Translations under genes and position numbers: made by a program
Shown here: positions 17,093 to 25,332 of the stretch, piece after piece
How the letters are laid out: every line of letters starts with the position of its first letter
Numbering within the stretch: position 1 is the first letter of the stretch
The notes under the pieces: generated by a model
What the model was told of the DNA's origin: nothing
Databases searched by the model: none
Seen by the model: the letters and a program-made list of their open reading frames with translations, nothing else
Assembly (NCBI RefSeq): GCF_007855645.1
Contig: NZ_CP042261.1
Coordinates: forward strand, 2,127,501-2,191,500
Source of the DNA: Qingshengfaniella alkalisoli
GTDB taxonomy: Bacteria > Pseudomonadota > Alphaproteobacteria > Rhodobacterales > Rhodobacteraceae
Reading direction: 5' to 3'
DNA: 64,000 bases

Positions 17093-17415
17093 GGCCGGAC
17101 CTCTCCGATCGCGACGAAGGTTTGTCTCGAACCTTGGGTGGAAAGTTCGCGAAAGGCTCTCTCTAGCGCAGCCATGCGGCCTTTCGAATCCGACTCGCGT
17201 TCGAAGGAGTGGAAGGCATCTTCGGTCTCCCATTCGACTATTGCTCGCACGATCAATCCATCAGTGCTGGCCAAGAAGCGGGCGGAGCTATATCCAGGGT
17301 AAGATGCAACCCATTCTTTCTGGATTTCTGCGAATGCTGACGCGATCTTTGCTTGGTCCTCGGCGTTGGATGCCGAGTAGTCGATGATGGAATAAAATTC
17401 TGAGGATGGCTTCAT
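17089..17415 (-). CDS. Antibiotic-biosynthesis-monooxygenase (ABM) domain protein
   Basis: A 108-residue dimeric alpha/beta-barrel type protein. FYSIIDYSASNAEDQAKIASAF opens it, PGYSSARFLASTDGLIVRAIVEWET forms the central strands, and AFHSFERESD starts the next helix. Relatives (YgiN, ActVA-Orf6) oxidise aromatic or quinone compounds without a cofactor, but many have unknown roles. Cotranscribed with the FrnE-like gene and divergent from an HxlR regulator. Confidence 0.75.
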   Translation of the reverse strand: MKPSSEFYSIIDYSASNAEDQAKIASAFAEIQKEWVASYPGYSSARFLASTDGLIVRAIVEWETEDAFHSFERESDSKGRMAALERAFRELSTQGSRQTFVAIGEVRP

Positions 17416-17522
17416 CTCATTCTCCTTTTGCGTCCACTACTTGCATATGATGTTCGGTTATGAACTAACTATACGAAAGCCCATAGCTCCAACAAGAACG
17501 CACTTTTTGGTAAGGCACTAAC

Positions 17523-17906
17523 ATGGTGAACGTGACTAAAGCTGACAGAACCCAAAGCCCTCTTACGGAGGGCTGCCTATGGCGTGATGTCTTTAATCAC
17601 GTCACAAGCCGTTGGGGATTTCTGATCCTGATCGCGCTGGTAGACAGCCCCCTGCGTTTCTACGAGCTGCGTAACAAGGTTGAGGGTATCAGTGAGAAAA
17701 TGCTGTCTCAAACCGTCAAACTACTCATGCGCGATGGTCTGGTGAGCCGACATGTAGAAGAAACCATTCCGCCGCAGGTATCTTACGCACTCACGGATAT
17801 GGGCCGTGAGATCGCTATGAAGCTAGATGTCGTTTCCGATTGGATCGGTGCTCATGCGAGCAAAATAGAGCAGGCGCAGGCACGTTTTGATTGCATAGCA
17901 GGCTGA
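17523..17906 (+). CDS. HxlR-family transcriptional regulator
   Basis: A 127-residue winged helix of the HxlR type: CLWRDVFNHVTSRWGFLILIAL, RFYELRNKVEGISEKMLSQTVKLL (recognition helix), and VEETIPPQVSYALTDMGREI (wing). HxlR members sense electrophiles or quinones and usually control a divergent oxidoreductase gene. That fits here: the ABM/FrnE operon starts 107 bp away on the other strand. GTTC-N6-GAAC at 17452-17465 between them is a weak operator candidate. Confidence 0.9.
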   Translation: MVNVTKADRTQSPLTEGCLWRDVFNHVTSRWGFLILIALVDSPLRFYELRNKVEGISEKMLSQTVKLLMRDGLVSRHVEETIPPQVSYALTDMGREIAMKLDVVSDWIGAHASKIEQAQARFDCIAG

Positions 17907-18072
17907 GCCGGAACACTCTCCTGCCGAACGCCCCAACCTAAGCAACATTGACCCGCCCTGCGGTTGACGATCACATGGGCAGGAGTACAGCGACCCCAGG
18001 TGCCGATCACTGAAGCAGGACGGTCGCAATTCGATCTTTGGGTCAGTCACCTGACACGGAAGTCGGTTTTGC

Positions 18073-18600
18073 TTGGCATCTGGCAGTGAGTTGGTAACAC
18101 TACCGTTGAGATTTCGGACGACCAAGAAATCGAAGAAGACCGGTAACATCATCAAGCCGAGCGCTTGGAACAACGCACGCGACGACAAGCTGCGCAGCGC
18201 ATCGTTGTGGAAGGAAAGCTTCATCCAGCGCCGCTGTCTTGTGCCGGCCACAAGCTTCTGCGAGGCCAAGGGACGCAATCCGGCAGTTTATCATTGGTTC
18301 GTCATGAGGGGTGACGACGAACGCCCACCATTCGCATTCGCGGGCATGTGGACGCTGTCCAAGTACATGACGAAAGATGGACCGGAAGAAACCGAAACCT
18401 ATACCTTCATCACTACGACGCCGAATGAGATCGTGAAGCCAATACATCCAGATCGGATGCCCGTGATCCTAGATCCGGACAGCTATGATCAGTGGATGGA
18501 TGGGGGCACGGATGATGTGGTCGAACTGCTGAAGCCATACCCCACCGACCAGATGCAGATCGTCAGGCAGGGAGAGGGTGAGCGATCAGACGTGATTTGA
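18073..18600 (+). pseudogene. SRAP (HMCES/YedK-like) protein lacking its catalytic N-terminus
   Basis: The frame encodes the C-terminal two-thirds of a SOS-response-associated peptidase: SAWNNARDDKL, RRCLVPATSFCEAKG, PPFAFAGMW, ETYTFITTTPNEIVKPIH, PDRMPVILDPDSYDQWMDGG. SRAP proteins start with Met-Cys-Gly-Arg, and Cys2 forms the DNA-protein crosslink at abasic sites. No such start is found upstream; the open frame begins with a TTG inside unrelated sequence. About 40-60 N-terminal residues are missing, so it is almost surely inactive. Confidence 0.75.
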
Positions 18601-18637
18601 TGGTGTGGTACTGCAAGAGTCGGCGTGAGGCATGAGC

Positions 18638-18700
18638 GGCAGCAATGCGCAGGAAGCGCCCTTTGCAAAGTCGTGGCCGGTTCACGACAGCGGACCTTCG
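18638..18700 (+). repeat. Dispersed intergenic repeat, copy B
   Basis: Second copy of the block order GGCAGC(A)ATGCGCAG (18638-18652), TTTGCAAAGT (18662-18671), CGGACCTTCG (18691-18700). It lies between the SRAP relic and the DUF1993 gene and has 22 bp less between the last two blocks than copy A. Confidence 0.5.
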
Positions 18701-18811
18701 TACAATTTGCAGCGAATTCGGACTGTGAGCCCTTAGTGACGGATGCTGCGACACACACAGAATACCGCTTAGGGAATTGCCTGTGCACTGCCTCAGGGGT
18801 ATCGTTTGAGC

Positions 18812-19342
18812 ATGACAACATCCCTATTCGATATGAGTGTTCCGACGTACTTGCAAACGGTGCGGTCAATCGGGGTGTGCCTAGACAAGGCAGTAGTGCA
18901 TTGCTCTGAGGTCCGAATTGATCCTGATGACTTCGTGGAAGCACATCTGGTGTCGGATATGGCTCCGTTCTGGTTCCAGATCGAATGCGTGGCAAACTAT
19001 TCCGTCTGGGGATTGAACGCCATCAAGCATGGTGCCTTCAACCCACCTGACCTTGTCGGTGTGACCCCTTTCCGCGAATTGCGGAGCAGGATCGCAGCGA
19101 CGGAGGCCGCATTGGTGGAGTTCGAGCCAGATGAAGTCAACGCATGGTCAGGAAAGAAACTTGACATGCAAATACACACAGATCCCCAAACGTCTGCGTT
19201 TACCTCTGAAACGTACCTACTGTCATTTTTGCTGCCGAACTTTTACTTCCATGCGGTCACCGCCTACGACATCCTTCGTATGCGAGGCGTGCCAATTGGG
19301 AAGAGCGATTTCGAGGGCCATCTGCGCGTTGACCCGCGATAG
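18812..19342 (+). CDS. DUF1993 family protein
   Basis: A 176-residue protein. MSVPTYLQTVRSI near the start, the central HLVSDMAPFWFQIECV and the closing LPNFYFHAVTAYDILRMRGVPIGKSDF are the hallmarks of DUF1993, an all-alpha family resembling DinB four-helix bundles. Function unknown. ATG 18812 is used; a TTG two codons upstream is possible. It is the last gene before the tRNA. Confidence 0.85.
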   Translation: MTTSLFDMSVPTYLQTVRSIGVCLDKAVVHCSEVRIDPDDFVEAHLVSDMAPFWFQIECVANYSVWGLNAIKHGAFNPPDLVGVTPFRELRSRIAATEAALVEFEPDEVNAWSGKKLDMQIHTDPQTSAFTSETYLLSFLLPNFYFHAVTAYDILRMRGVPIGKSDFEGHLRVDPR

Positions 19343-19661
19343 ATTGACTTCATCTTTGCGCTTTCCCAGCACCCAGAAACTTGTAGACACGAATAGCTGA
19401 CGGTCAGATTGGGCAATGGAACGGCAGCTAGGTCCCGCAGTTCAGCCGCCCGAACGTCCCGGAACGAGCGACTGCTTCAGCCGTGACATGCCGCGTTTCA
19501 GTGTAATCGTGCAAGCTTATGGTTTCGTTGTGCAAGCTTATGCTAATCAAGTCTACGATGCTTCAATCAACCCATGGTAAAACAACAATTATTTCAATGG
19601 CCATTTCTGGCAGAATCACTTGGGTGTGCAAACTTATGGTACATTGGCAAACTGCTATGGG
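19343..19661. other. Gene-free stretch beside tRNA-Arg
   Basis: About 320 bp with no coding signal. The only structure seen is three direct copies of a 13-bp motif (listed separately). Base composition is more AT-rich than the neighbouring genes between about 19540 and 19640. Confidence 0.5.
19509..19638 (+). repeat. Three direct copies of GTGCAAGCTTATG
   Basis: GTGCAAGCTTATG occurs at 19509-19521 and 19530-19542 (21 bp apart), and GTGCAAACTTATG at 19626-19638, one mismatch. All three have the same orientation and lie just before the tRNA-Arg 3' end. Protein-binding sites or element-end repeats are possible. Confidence 0.6.
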
Positions 19662-19738
19662 TGGCGATCCCACGAGGACTCGAACCCCGAACCTGCTGAT
19701 TAGAAGTCAGCTGCTCTATCCAGTTGAGCTATGGGACC
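19662..19738 (-). tRNA. tRNA-Arg (anticodon TCT)
   Basis: The minus strand folds as a cloverleaf: acceptor GGTCCCA pairs with TGGGATC, the D-arm is AGCTCAACTGGATAGAGCA, the anticodon stem CTGAC encloses loop TTCTAAT, and the T-arm contains GGTTCGAGTCC. The anticodon TCT reads AGA. CCA is encoded (complement of 19662-19664). It borders the mobile-element zone on its 3' side, a frequent integration position. Confidence 0.93.
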
Positions 19739-19824
19739 GCACCGGCACGCTCATAGGGCTGAATCGTGCCAAGATCAAAGTGTATTTGGACGGACGGCGG
19801 TTGCGCCCGCCCGTCCGGTCTGTC

Positions 19825-20652
19825 TTAGTCGCGTAGCAGCTCGTTGATCGAGGTTTTAGAACGGGTTTTCTCGTCTACCCGCTTCACGATGACCGCGCAG
19901 TAGAGGTTTACACCGTTTTTCGAGGGCATTGAGCCGGACACGACGACGGAACCGGCGGGTACTTCGCCATAGCTGACGTCACCGGTTTCGCGGTCGACGA
20001 TCTTGGTGGACTGACCGATGAAGACCCCCATGCCGATGACCGACCCTTCCCGAACGATGACGCCTTCGACGACCTCGGACCGGGCCCCGATGAAACAGTT
20101 GTCCTCGATGATGGTCGGGCCGGCCTGCATGGGTTCAAGCACGCCGCCGATGCCGACGCCACCCGACAGGTGAACCCCCTTGCCGATTTGCGCGCAGGAT
20201 CCGACCGTGGCCCACGTATCGACCATCGTGCCCTCATCGACATAGGCGCCGAGGTTGACGAAGCTGGGCATCAGGACCACGCCCGGCGCGATGAAGGCAG
20301 ACTTGCGGACGACACAGTTCGGCACAGCGCGGAACCCCGCGGCCTTCCATTGGTTGTCGCCCCAGCCCTTGAACTTGCTGTCGACCTTGTCCCACCAGCC
20401 GCCGCCTTGCGGGCCGCCTTCGTGCTGTTCCATGTCCTTCAGGCGGAAGCCCAGAAGAACCGCCTTCTTCGCCCACTGGTTGACATGCCAATCCCCGTTC
20501 GCCTGGCGTTCGGCGACGCGCAGCTTACCGCTGTCGAGGGCCTTCAGCGTGTCCTCGATTGCCTCGCGGGTTTCGCCTGTTGTGGCGGGCGTGATCTGGT
20601 CGCGGGCGTCCCACGCGGCTTCGATGGCGGTTTCCAGTTGGGCGTTCGACAT
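19825..20652 (-). CDS. dapD: 2,3,4,5-tetrahydropyridine-2,6-dicarboxylate N-succinyltransferase
   Basis: A 275-residue left-handed beta-helix acyltransferase of lysine/meso-diaminopimelate synthesis; it transfers succinyl from succinyl-CoA to tetrahydrodipicolinate. Seen: helical N-terminus, [63 protein letters not shown] and [16 protein letters not shown], hexapeptide repeats diagnostic of DapD. Length is normal. Standalone gene after the tRNA. Confidence 0.97.
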   Translation of the reverse strand: MSNAQLETAIEAAWDARDQITPATTGETREAIEDTLKALDSGKLRVAERQANGDWHVNQWAKKAVLLGFRLKDMEQHEGGPQGGGWWDKVDSKFKGWGDNQWKAAGFRAVPNCVVRKSAFIAPGVVLMPSFVNLGAYVDEGTMVDTWATVGSCAQIGKGVHLSGGVGIGGVLEPMQAGPTIIEDNCFIGARSEVVEGVIVREGSVIGMGVFIGQSTKIVDRETGDVSYGEVPAGSVVVSGSMPSKNGVNLYCAVIVKRVDEKTRSKTSINELLRD

Positions 20653-20726
20653 GAGACAGGCTCCGTTGCGTGTGCGTTAGGTCGCATGCCGTATAGCGGT
20701 CGAGACGCCGGGGCACAATCTGGGTG

Positions 20727-21647
20727 TCATGTCATGGGATCGGGGGCGATGTTGGCACCGCAGATCAGCACCGCCACCTTTTCGCCCGCTTCCGGCACAT
20801 AGGCTGCGGACATCAGCGCAGCGAGTGCCGTTGCGCCAGCCGGTTCGACGAGGATGCGCGCCTGTTGCCACAGGGCAATCTGCGCCTCGCGAATTGCGTC
20901 GTCCGGAACCAGCCGACAGTCGATGCGCTGTTCTACCGCAAGGTCGAAACAGATCTGGCCGATCCGCTTTGCACCCAACGAGTTCGCGGCAATGCCCGAC
21001 ACATCGACATCAACAAGGGCGCCGACCGAAAGGGCCGCGTTCAGTGCGCAGGAGGTTTGGGGTTCGACCGCGACGATCTTTCGGCGGCCGTTCAGCCAAG
21101 CCATCGCGCCGGCGATCAACCCTCCGCCGCCCACGGCAATCAGCACCGTATCGGCGTCAAGGCCCTGACTCTCCCATTCGCTCATGCACGTGCCTTGCCC
21201 GGCAACCGTCAAAGGTGCGTCATAAGCGTGAACCTGCATTGCGCCGGTGTCGGCTTCATGGGCGCGGGCGGCGGCAAGCGCATCGGCATAGGCGCCGGGG
21301 ACGACCTGCAACTCGGCGCCGCTGCGTTCGATCAAGGCGATTTTTGAAGACCCGGCCATTTCAGGGACGAAGATCTTGGCAGGGTATCCCAGCTTTGAGG
21401 CCGCGTAGGCAACAGCAGCCCCGTGATTGCCACCGCTCGCTGCAACGATCCCACCTTCGGGCACCTCTTGCGCAAGCAGCGTGTTGAACGCGCCGCGTGC
21501 CTTGAAGGTGCCGGTGTGCTGCATGTGTTCCAGCTTGACCTCCACCGGGACGGGAAGGCCGAATCCGTCGAGCTTTGTTACCGGGGTGCGTCTGACATGC
21601 CCATTGATCCGTTCCTGAGCGCATTCGATTTCGGTCGGCCAGCCCAT
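20727..21647 (-). CDS. PLP-dependent threonine/serine dehydratase-like protein
   Basis: A 306-residue fold-type II PLP enzyme. The Schiff-base lysine is in TGTFKARGAFNT, the substrate/phosphate loop is SGGNHGAAVAYA, and the Gly-rich PLP-phosphate loop is VGGGGLIAGAM. There is no C-terminal ACT domain, so it is the short catabolic or amino-acid deaminase type and not biosynthetic IlvA. It resembles EutB at 60711-61697 but stands outside the ectoine operon. ATG 21647 follows AAGGAGA; an ATG ten codons upstream is less likely. Confidence 0.85.
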   Translation of the reverse strand: MGWPTEIECAQERINGHVRRTPVTKLDGFGLPVPVEVKLEHMQHTGTFKARGAFNTLLAQEVPEGGIVAASGGNHGAAVAYAASKLGYPAKIFVPEMAGSSKIALIERSGAELQVVPGAYADALAAARAHEADTGAMQVHAYDAPLTVAGQGTCMSEWESQGLDADTVLIAVGGGGLIAGAMAWLNGRRKIVAVEPQTSCALNAALSVGALVDVDVSGIAANSLGAKRIGQICFDLAVEQRIDCRLVPDDAIREAQIALWQQARILVEPAGATALAALMSAAYVPEAGEKVAVLICGANIAPDPMT

Positions 21648-21737
21648 GGGATTCTCCTTCAGGTAATGCCTGTCCACTGGTCAGTGTCGGCGGCTTGGGA
21701 TAGTCCGGTATGACCACACACGCAATGCCGAGGCCAC

Positions 21738-22568
21738 ATGTCAAAAGCCAAACGCCGCAGTTCCCATCCGCTTCCTGATGCACGTGATGATATCCAGCGT
21801 GCCGACGATTTGCCGGATACGCCTCAGACACGGTCGCCGACGCACCGCTTGGCCTTTGTCGACAATGACTTCATGTGCCGCGATGAATTGCGTCCGGTTC
21901 GGTTGCAGCTTGAACTGCTCAAGACTCACATGGCGCTGGAGGAACGTGGTATCAATTCCACCGTGGTGATGTTCGGCGGTGCGCGCATCCCTGAACCCTC
22001 CCGAAAAGAGGGAGCCCGGACGAAGACACTGGCGGAACTGTCGCACTTCTACGACGAGGCGCGGGAATTTGCCCGGCTGATGACGCTGAAAAGCGTGGAA
22101 AGCGGGAACACTGAAGATGTAATCGTGACGGGCGGTGGCCCCGGCGTGATGGAGGCAGGCAATCGCGGTGCCGAAGATGCTGGCGGTGTATCCATAGGGT
22201 TGAACATCGTACTGCCGCATGAACAGGCGCCCAACGCCTACGTGACACCTGACCTGAGTTTCAACTTCCACTACTTCGCCATCCGCAAGATGCATTTCCT
22301 GATGCGGGCCAAGGCGATCACGGTATTCCCCGGTGGGTTCGGCACGCTCGACGAGTTGTTCGAGACCCTGACCCTGATACAGACCCGGCGGATGAGCCAA
22401 TTGCCCGTGTTGCTGTTCGGCGAAGCCTTCTGGCGCAGGATCATCAATTGGGAGGCGCTGGCGGCTGCCGGAACGATTTCCGATTTCGACCTGAACCTGT
22501 TCAGCTTTGTCGAGACGGCCGCGGATGCCGTGAAGCTGATCGAGGTCGCGGAGAAGTCCGCCGAGTGA
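21738..22568 (+). CDS. LOG-family (TIGR00730) nucleotide phosphoribohydrolase
   Basis: A 276-residue protein of the lysine-decarboxylase-like LOG family. VMFGGARIPEP opens the Rossmann fold; GGGPGVMEAGNRGA and PGGFGTLDELFE are the family's signature motifs. Members cleave nucleoside 5'-monophosphates, e.g. cytokinin riboside monophosphate, into base and ribose phosphate. The N-terminal 60 residues are an extension typical of the longer alphaproteobacterial subgroup. The 3' end overlaps a small antisense gene by 68 bp. Confidence 0.9.
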   Translation: MSKAKRRSSHPLPDARDDIQRADDLPDTPQTRSPTHRLAFVDNDFMCRDELRPVRLQLELLKTHMALEERGINSTVVMFGGARIPEPSRKEGARTKTLAELSHFYDEAREFARLMTLKSVESGNTEDVIVTGGGPGVMEAGNRGAEDAGGVSIGLNIVLPHEQAPNAYVTPDLSFNFHYFAIRKMHFLMRAKAITVFPGGFGTLDELFETLTLIQTRRMSQLPVLLFGEAFWRRIINWEALAAAGTISDFDLNLFSFVETAADAVKLIEVAEKSAE

Positions 22569-22704
22569 ACAGGCGGACCAGCGTCCCGATTGCGGACCGT
22601 ATCCGCGACGTGTCCGGATAGCTGTCGTAGAATTCCTGCTCCAACTGGGCGGCGGTTTTGTGCGGCGGAAAGTATCTGGGCGGCCGTGGCGGCGGTATGA
22701 ACAT
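22501..22704 (-). CDS. Small proline/arginine-rich protein, 67 residues
   Basis: Not recognised. The start at 22704 is supported by a perfect CAGGAGG eight bases upstream. It reads MFIPPPRPPRYFPPHKTAAQ, then a short acidic helix (LEQEFYDSYPDTSRI), a basic amphipathic helix and a basic Pro/Ser tail. The first half looks like a real protein; the last 23 codons run antisense through the end of the LOG gene, which may explain their odd composition. Confidence 0.5.
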   Translation of the reverse strand: MFIPPPRPPRYFPPHKTAAQLEQEFYDSYPDTSRIRSAIGTLVRLFTRRTSPRPRSASRHPRPSRQS

Positions 22705-22814
22705 CGTTTGCCTCCTGTGGTTGATCGGGTAAGGTCCAGACCCGAGGACAGGCGCTTTATGGTGTCTCGTCCCGAGTCCCTGTAGCCACGGAAACCGCAG
22801 AGCGTTTTGCAAGA

Positions 22815-23684
22815 ATGAGAAACGTCAATCTCAACGACCTGCAGTGCTTTCTGGCTGTTGCCGATTCCGGAACCTTGTCGGAGGCAGCACGTCGTCTGGA
22901 CATGAGTGTTGCAACGCTGGGGCGGCGAATGGTTCAACTGGAGGAAACGGTTGGGCGCAAGCTGTTCGTGCGGCAGCAATATGGCTATGCATTGACGCAG
23001 GAAGGGCTGGATTTTCGGGATCGGTTGCGACCGTTCGGAGCAGCCTATGCCGATTTCGCGCGCTGGCTGGCTGATGACACGCAGCGGCCAGAAGTACGCC
23101 TGTCGGCGGGCACATGGACGGCAAACTTCCTGGCCGAGCACTTCGTCGAGTTGTGCAGCCCTGAAGATGCGTTCGATCTGGTATTCGTGGCGACCGAGGC
23201 GCGACTCAATCTGAAGCAGCGCGAAATCGATATCGGGTTACGCAACGGCCAACCGACGGAAAGCAATCTGGCGGCGCGGCGGTTGGTGAAGGTCACATTC
23301 GCGCCGTTTCGGTCCCGGTCCCTGGTCGGGATCGGGACGGAGCGATGGGTGGGACTGACCCGAGATACGGCTGTGACGCCTTCGTCACGATGGGTGCTCG
23401 ACCACCACGGGGCGGACATCGTGGCGCATGCCAACGGCCCTCGGGCGCTGTTCGATCTGGTCAATGCGGGCATCGGGATCACCGTGCTGCCCTGCTTCGC
23501 GGGCGACCGTCATCCGCAATTGGAGCGGGCCGGGGATGTGATCGAGGAACTGACCGAGTTTCAATGGCTGGTCATGCATGCCGATGGCCGCCACCGTCCT
23601 GCAGTCAGGAAAGTGGCGGACCGGATCGTCGATCTGATTGGACGTCATAAGACGCTTTATTCGGGCGAGTTGCCGTCAAGGTGA
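22815..23684 (+). CDS. LysR-family transcriptional regulator
   Basis: A 289-residue LTTR. The N-terminal HTH is LNDLQCFLAVADSGTLSEAARRLDMSV followed by TLGRRMVQLEETVGRKLFVR (about 4-60). The C-terminal effector domain has two Rossmann-like lobes ending VNAGIGITVLPCFAGDRHPQL. The effector is unknown. The likely targets are itself or the divergent small gene at 22704. Its last 28 bp overlap convergent tspO. Confidence 0.92.
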   Translation: MRNVNLNDLQCFLAVADSGTLSEAARRLDMSVATLGRRMVQLEETVGRKLFVRQQYGYALTQEGLDFRDRLRPFGAAYADFARWLADDTQRPEVRLSAGTWTANFLAEHFVELCSPEDAFDLVFVATEARLNLKQREIDIGLRNGQPTESNLAARRLVKVTFAPFRSRSLVGIGTERWVGLTRDTAVTPSSRWVLDHHGADIVAHANGPRALFDLVNAGIGITVLPCFAGDRHPQLERAGDVIEELTEFQWLVMHADGRHRPAVRKVADRIVDLIGRHKTLYSGELPSR

Positions 23685-24130
23685 ACATTCATGCGCAGGA
23701 TTTCCAGATTCAGCGCCGATGCAAGGCTGACCCACAGTAGATAGGGCAGGAACAACAGTCCTGCGAGCATGTCGAACTGGAAGAAGAAAAACGCCGTTGC
23801 AGCGACTGCGAACCAAAGCAGAATGATCACGACAAGTCCCACGCGCATCCGGTGAGCGCCGAAAAAGATGGGTGACCAGATGGCATTGAGTGTCATTTGC
23901 AGTGCCCAAAGTCCGATCGCGAAGGCGCTGCCCACCTGCACCGCCACGCGTGAGGCCGCGAGCGCGATCAGAATGTAAAGCGTTGTCCAGACGACTGGAA
24001 AAACCCATTTGGGTGGTGTCCATGCTGGCTTCTGCAGGTCGTCATACCAGCGACCCGGCTGGAAGATGACGCCGGTTGACCCTGCTACCGCGCAGGATGC
24101 CAGAAATACGAAGTACAAGATCCAATCCAT
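23657..24130 (-). CDS. tspO: TspO/MBR-family membrane protein
   Basis: A 157-residue protein with five membrane helices, rich in Trp and Pro. GRWYDDLQKPAWTPPKWVFPVVW between the first two helices and LQMTLNAIWSPIFFG are the family's conserved segments. In Rhodobacter TspO is an outer-membrane oxygen-linked regulator of photosynthesis genes and binds tetrapyrroles. Here it sits upstream of a cytochrome c gene on the same strand and near idi. Confidence 0.95.
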   Translation of the reverse strand: MDWILYFVFLASCAVAGSTGVIFQPGRWYDDLQKPAWTPPKWVFPVVWTTLYILIALAASRVAVQVGSAFAIGLWALQMTLNAIWSPIFFGAHRMRVGLVVIILLWFAVAATAFFFFQFDMLAGLLFLPYLLWVSLASALNLEILRMNVHLDGNSPE

Positions 24131-24184
24131 GACTGCTCCTTTTCGGATACCCAGCGTCCGACGGCGTTTAAGGTTCCCGCTGTT

Positions 24185-24622
24185 CTAGTTGGCTTGCGTT
24201 GGCGCGAAGCTTTCAATGAAAGCGAACAGATCGCGCGCTTCATCTTCACTTCGGGTCTTGAAGGCCATTTTGCTGCGTGCCTTGTTGTCGTCAAGATAGG
24301 TTTGAAGGAAGACGGTCGGATCCTGCAGGAACGCGACGAAATCCTTTTTCGTCCAGATCAACCCGGCCTCACCCGCTTCGCGCATCGGGGCGGAGTAGTT
24401 CCGGAAGTCCGGTTCCGTGCCCGCGACCCGCCCAATCACGCCATACAGGTTTGGGCCGGTTCTGGCGTTTCGACCGGCAAGCACATCGCCATTGTCATCG
24501 CGTACGACATGGCAGGCTTGGCATTTTCGGAACGCTTTTTCGCCGTTGTCGATATCGCCTTGCGCGAAGGCAGGCAGGGCAGTGGCGGTCAAGAGTAGTG
24601 CGGGCAGGATGGTCGGTCGCAT
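24185..24622 (-). CDS. Class I c-type cytochrome (c2-like)
   Basis: A 145-residue secreted haem protein. A signal peptide ends at AFA|Q (residue 20), the haem site is CQACH (34-38), TGPNLYGVIGR gives the conserved Pro loop, and Met in RSKMAFK is the candidate axial ligand. A soluble periplasmic electron carrier of the c2/c550 type; the partner is unknown. A 54-bp gap separates it from tspO downstream. Confidence 0.9.
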   Translation of the reverse strand: MRPTILPALLLTATALPAFAQGDIDNGEKAFRKCQACHVVRDDNGDVLAGRNARTGPNLYGVIGRVAGTEPDFRNYSAPMREAGEAGLIWTKKDFVAFLQDPTVFLQTYLDDNKARSKMAFKTRSEDEARDLFAFIESFAPTQAN

Positions 24623-24801
24623 TGGGCTTCCTTTGGTCTTTTGCCGTTAATGGCATTCCGCGCTATGGCTGGCAACGTGCCGGAAGGTCTCACCCGATGC
24701 GGCGTGATGTCCGCGTGAAATCGGTTGGGGTAATGCCTATTGTGATCGGGCGGGTGGCATGGCACTGGCCCGTCCAAGATATCTGGGAGTCGGACACCGC
24801 G

Positions 24802-25332
24802 ATGAACCAACTAATTCCCGCCTGGGTCGACGGCGAATTGCGGCCCGTCGAAAAGCTTTCGGTGCATCGCCGGGGTTTGAAGCACAAAGCGGTTTCGGTG
24901 TTCGTGCTGGATGGTGATCGCGTGCTGGTCCAGCGCCGGGCGATGAGCAAGTATCATACGCCGGGCTTGTGGGCGAACACCTGCTGTACGCACCCGAAAT
25001 GGGGAGAAAGCTCTCCCGATTGCGCGGTGCGCAGGTTGAAGGAAGAACTCGGCATCACCGACTTCTATCCGGCCTTGCGCGGCACGGTCGAATACCGTGC
25101 GGATGTCGGCGGCGGCATGATCGAGCATGAGGTCGTCGATCTTTTTGCGGGACAAGCGCCGGGTGACCTGCGGATCGACCCTAATCCTGATGAAGTCATG
25201 GAAACCGCGTGGATGGGCATATATGACCTGATGGCGGAAGTCGTGCGCCACCCGCGCCGGTATACGCCATGGATTCGGGTCTATCTGGCAGACTATGCGG
25301 ATTCGATTTTTGGGCAGATCAAGCGTGATTGA
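24802..25332 (+). CDS. idi: Isopentenyl-diphosphate delta-isomerase, type I
   Basis: A 176-residue Nudix-fold enzyme interconverting IPP and DMAPP for isoprenoid synthesis. Catalytic Cys in NTCCTHPKWGES, the metal-binding Glu pair in RRLKEELGI and NPDEVMETAWM are present; His residues in KAVSVFVL/KYHTPGLWANTC fit the metal site. ATG 24802 is used because upstream codons lack homology. The stop abuts a convergent 59-codon gene with no gap. Confidence 0.95.
   Translation: MNQLIPAWVDGELRPVEKLSVHRRGLKHKAVSVFVLDGDRVLVQRRAMSKYHTPGLWANTCCTHPKWGESSPDCAVRRLKEELGITDFYPALRGTVEYRADVGGGMIEHEVVDLFAGQAPGDLRIDPNPDEVMETAWMGIYDLMAEVVRHPRRYTPWIRVYLADYADSIFGQIKRD

Noticed and set aside
20727-21647. PLP dehydratase considered as a second EutB of an ectoine locus
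   Set aside because: The folds and motifs are shared by all short threonine dehydratases and no other ectoine gene is near it.
21741-23141. A 466-codon minus-strand frame opposite the LOG and LysR genes
   Set aside because: It spans two well-supported plus-strand genes and the gap between them; composition is typical of antisense shadow.
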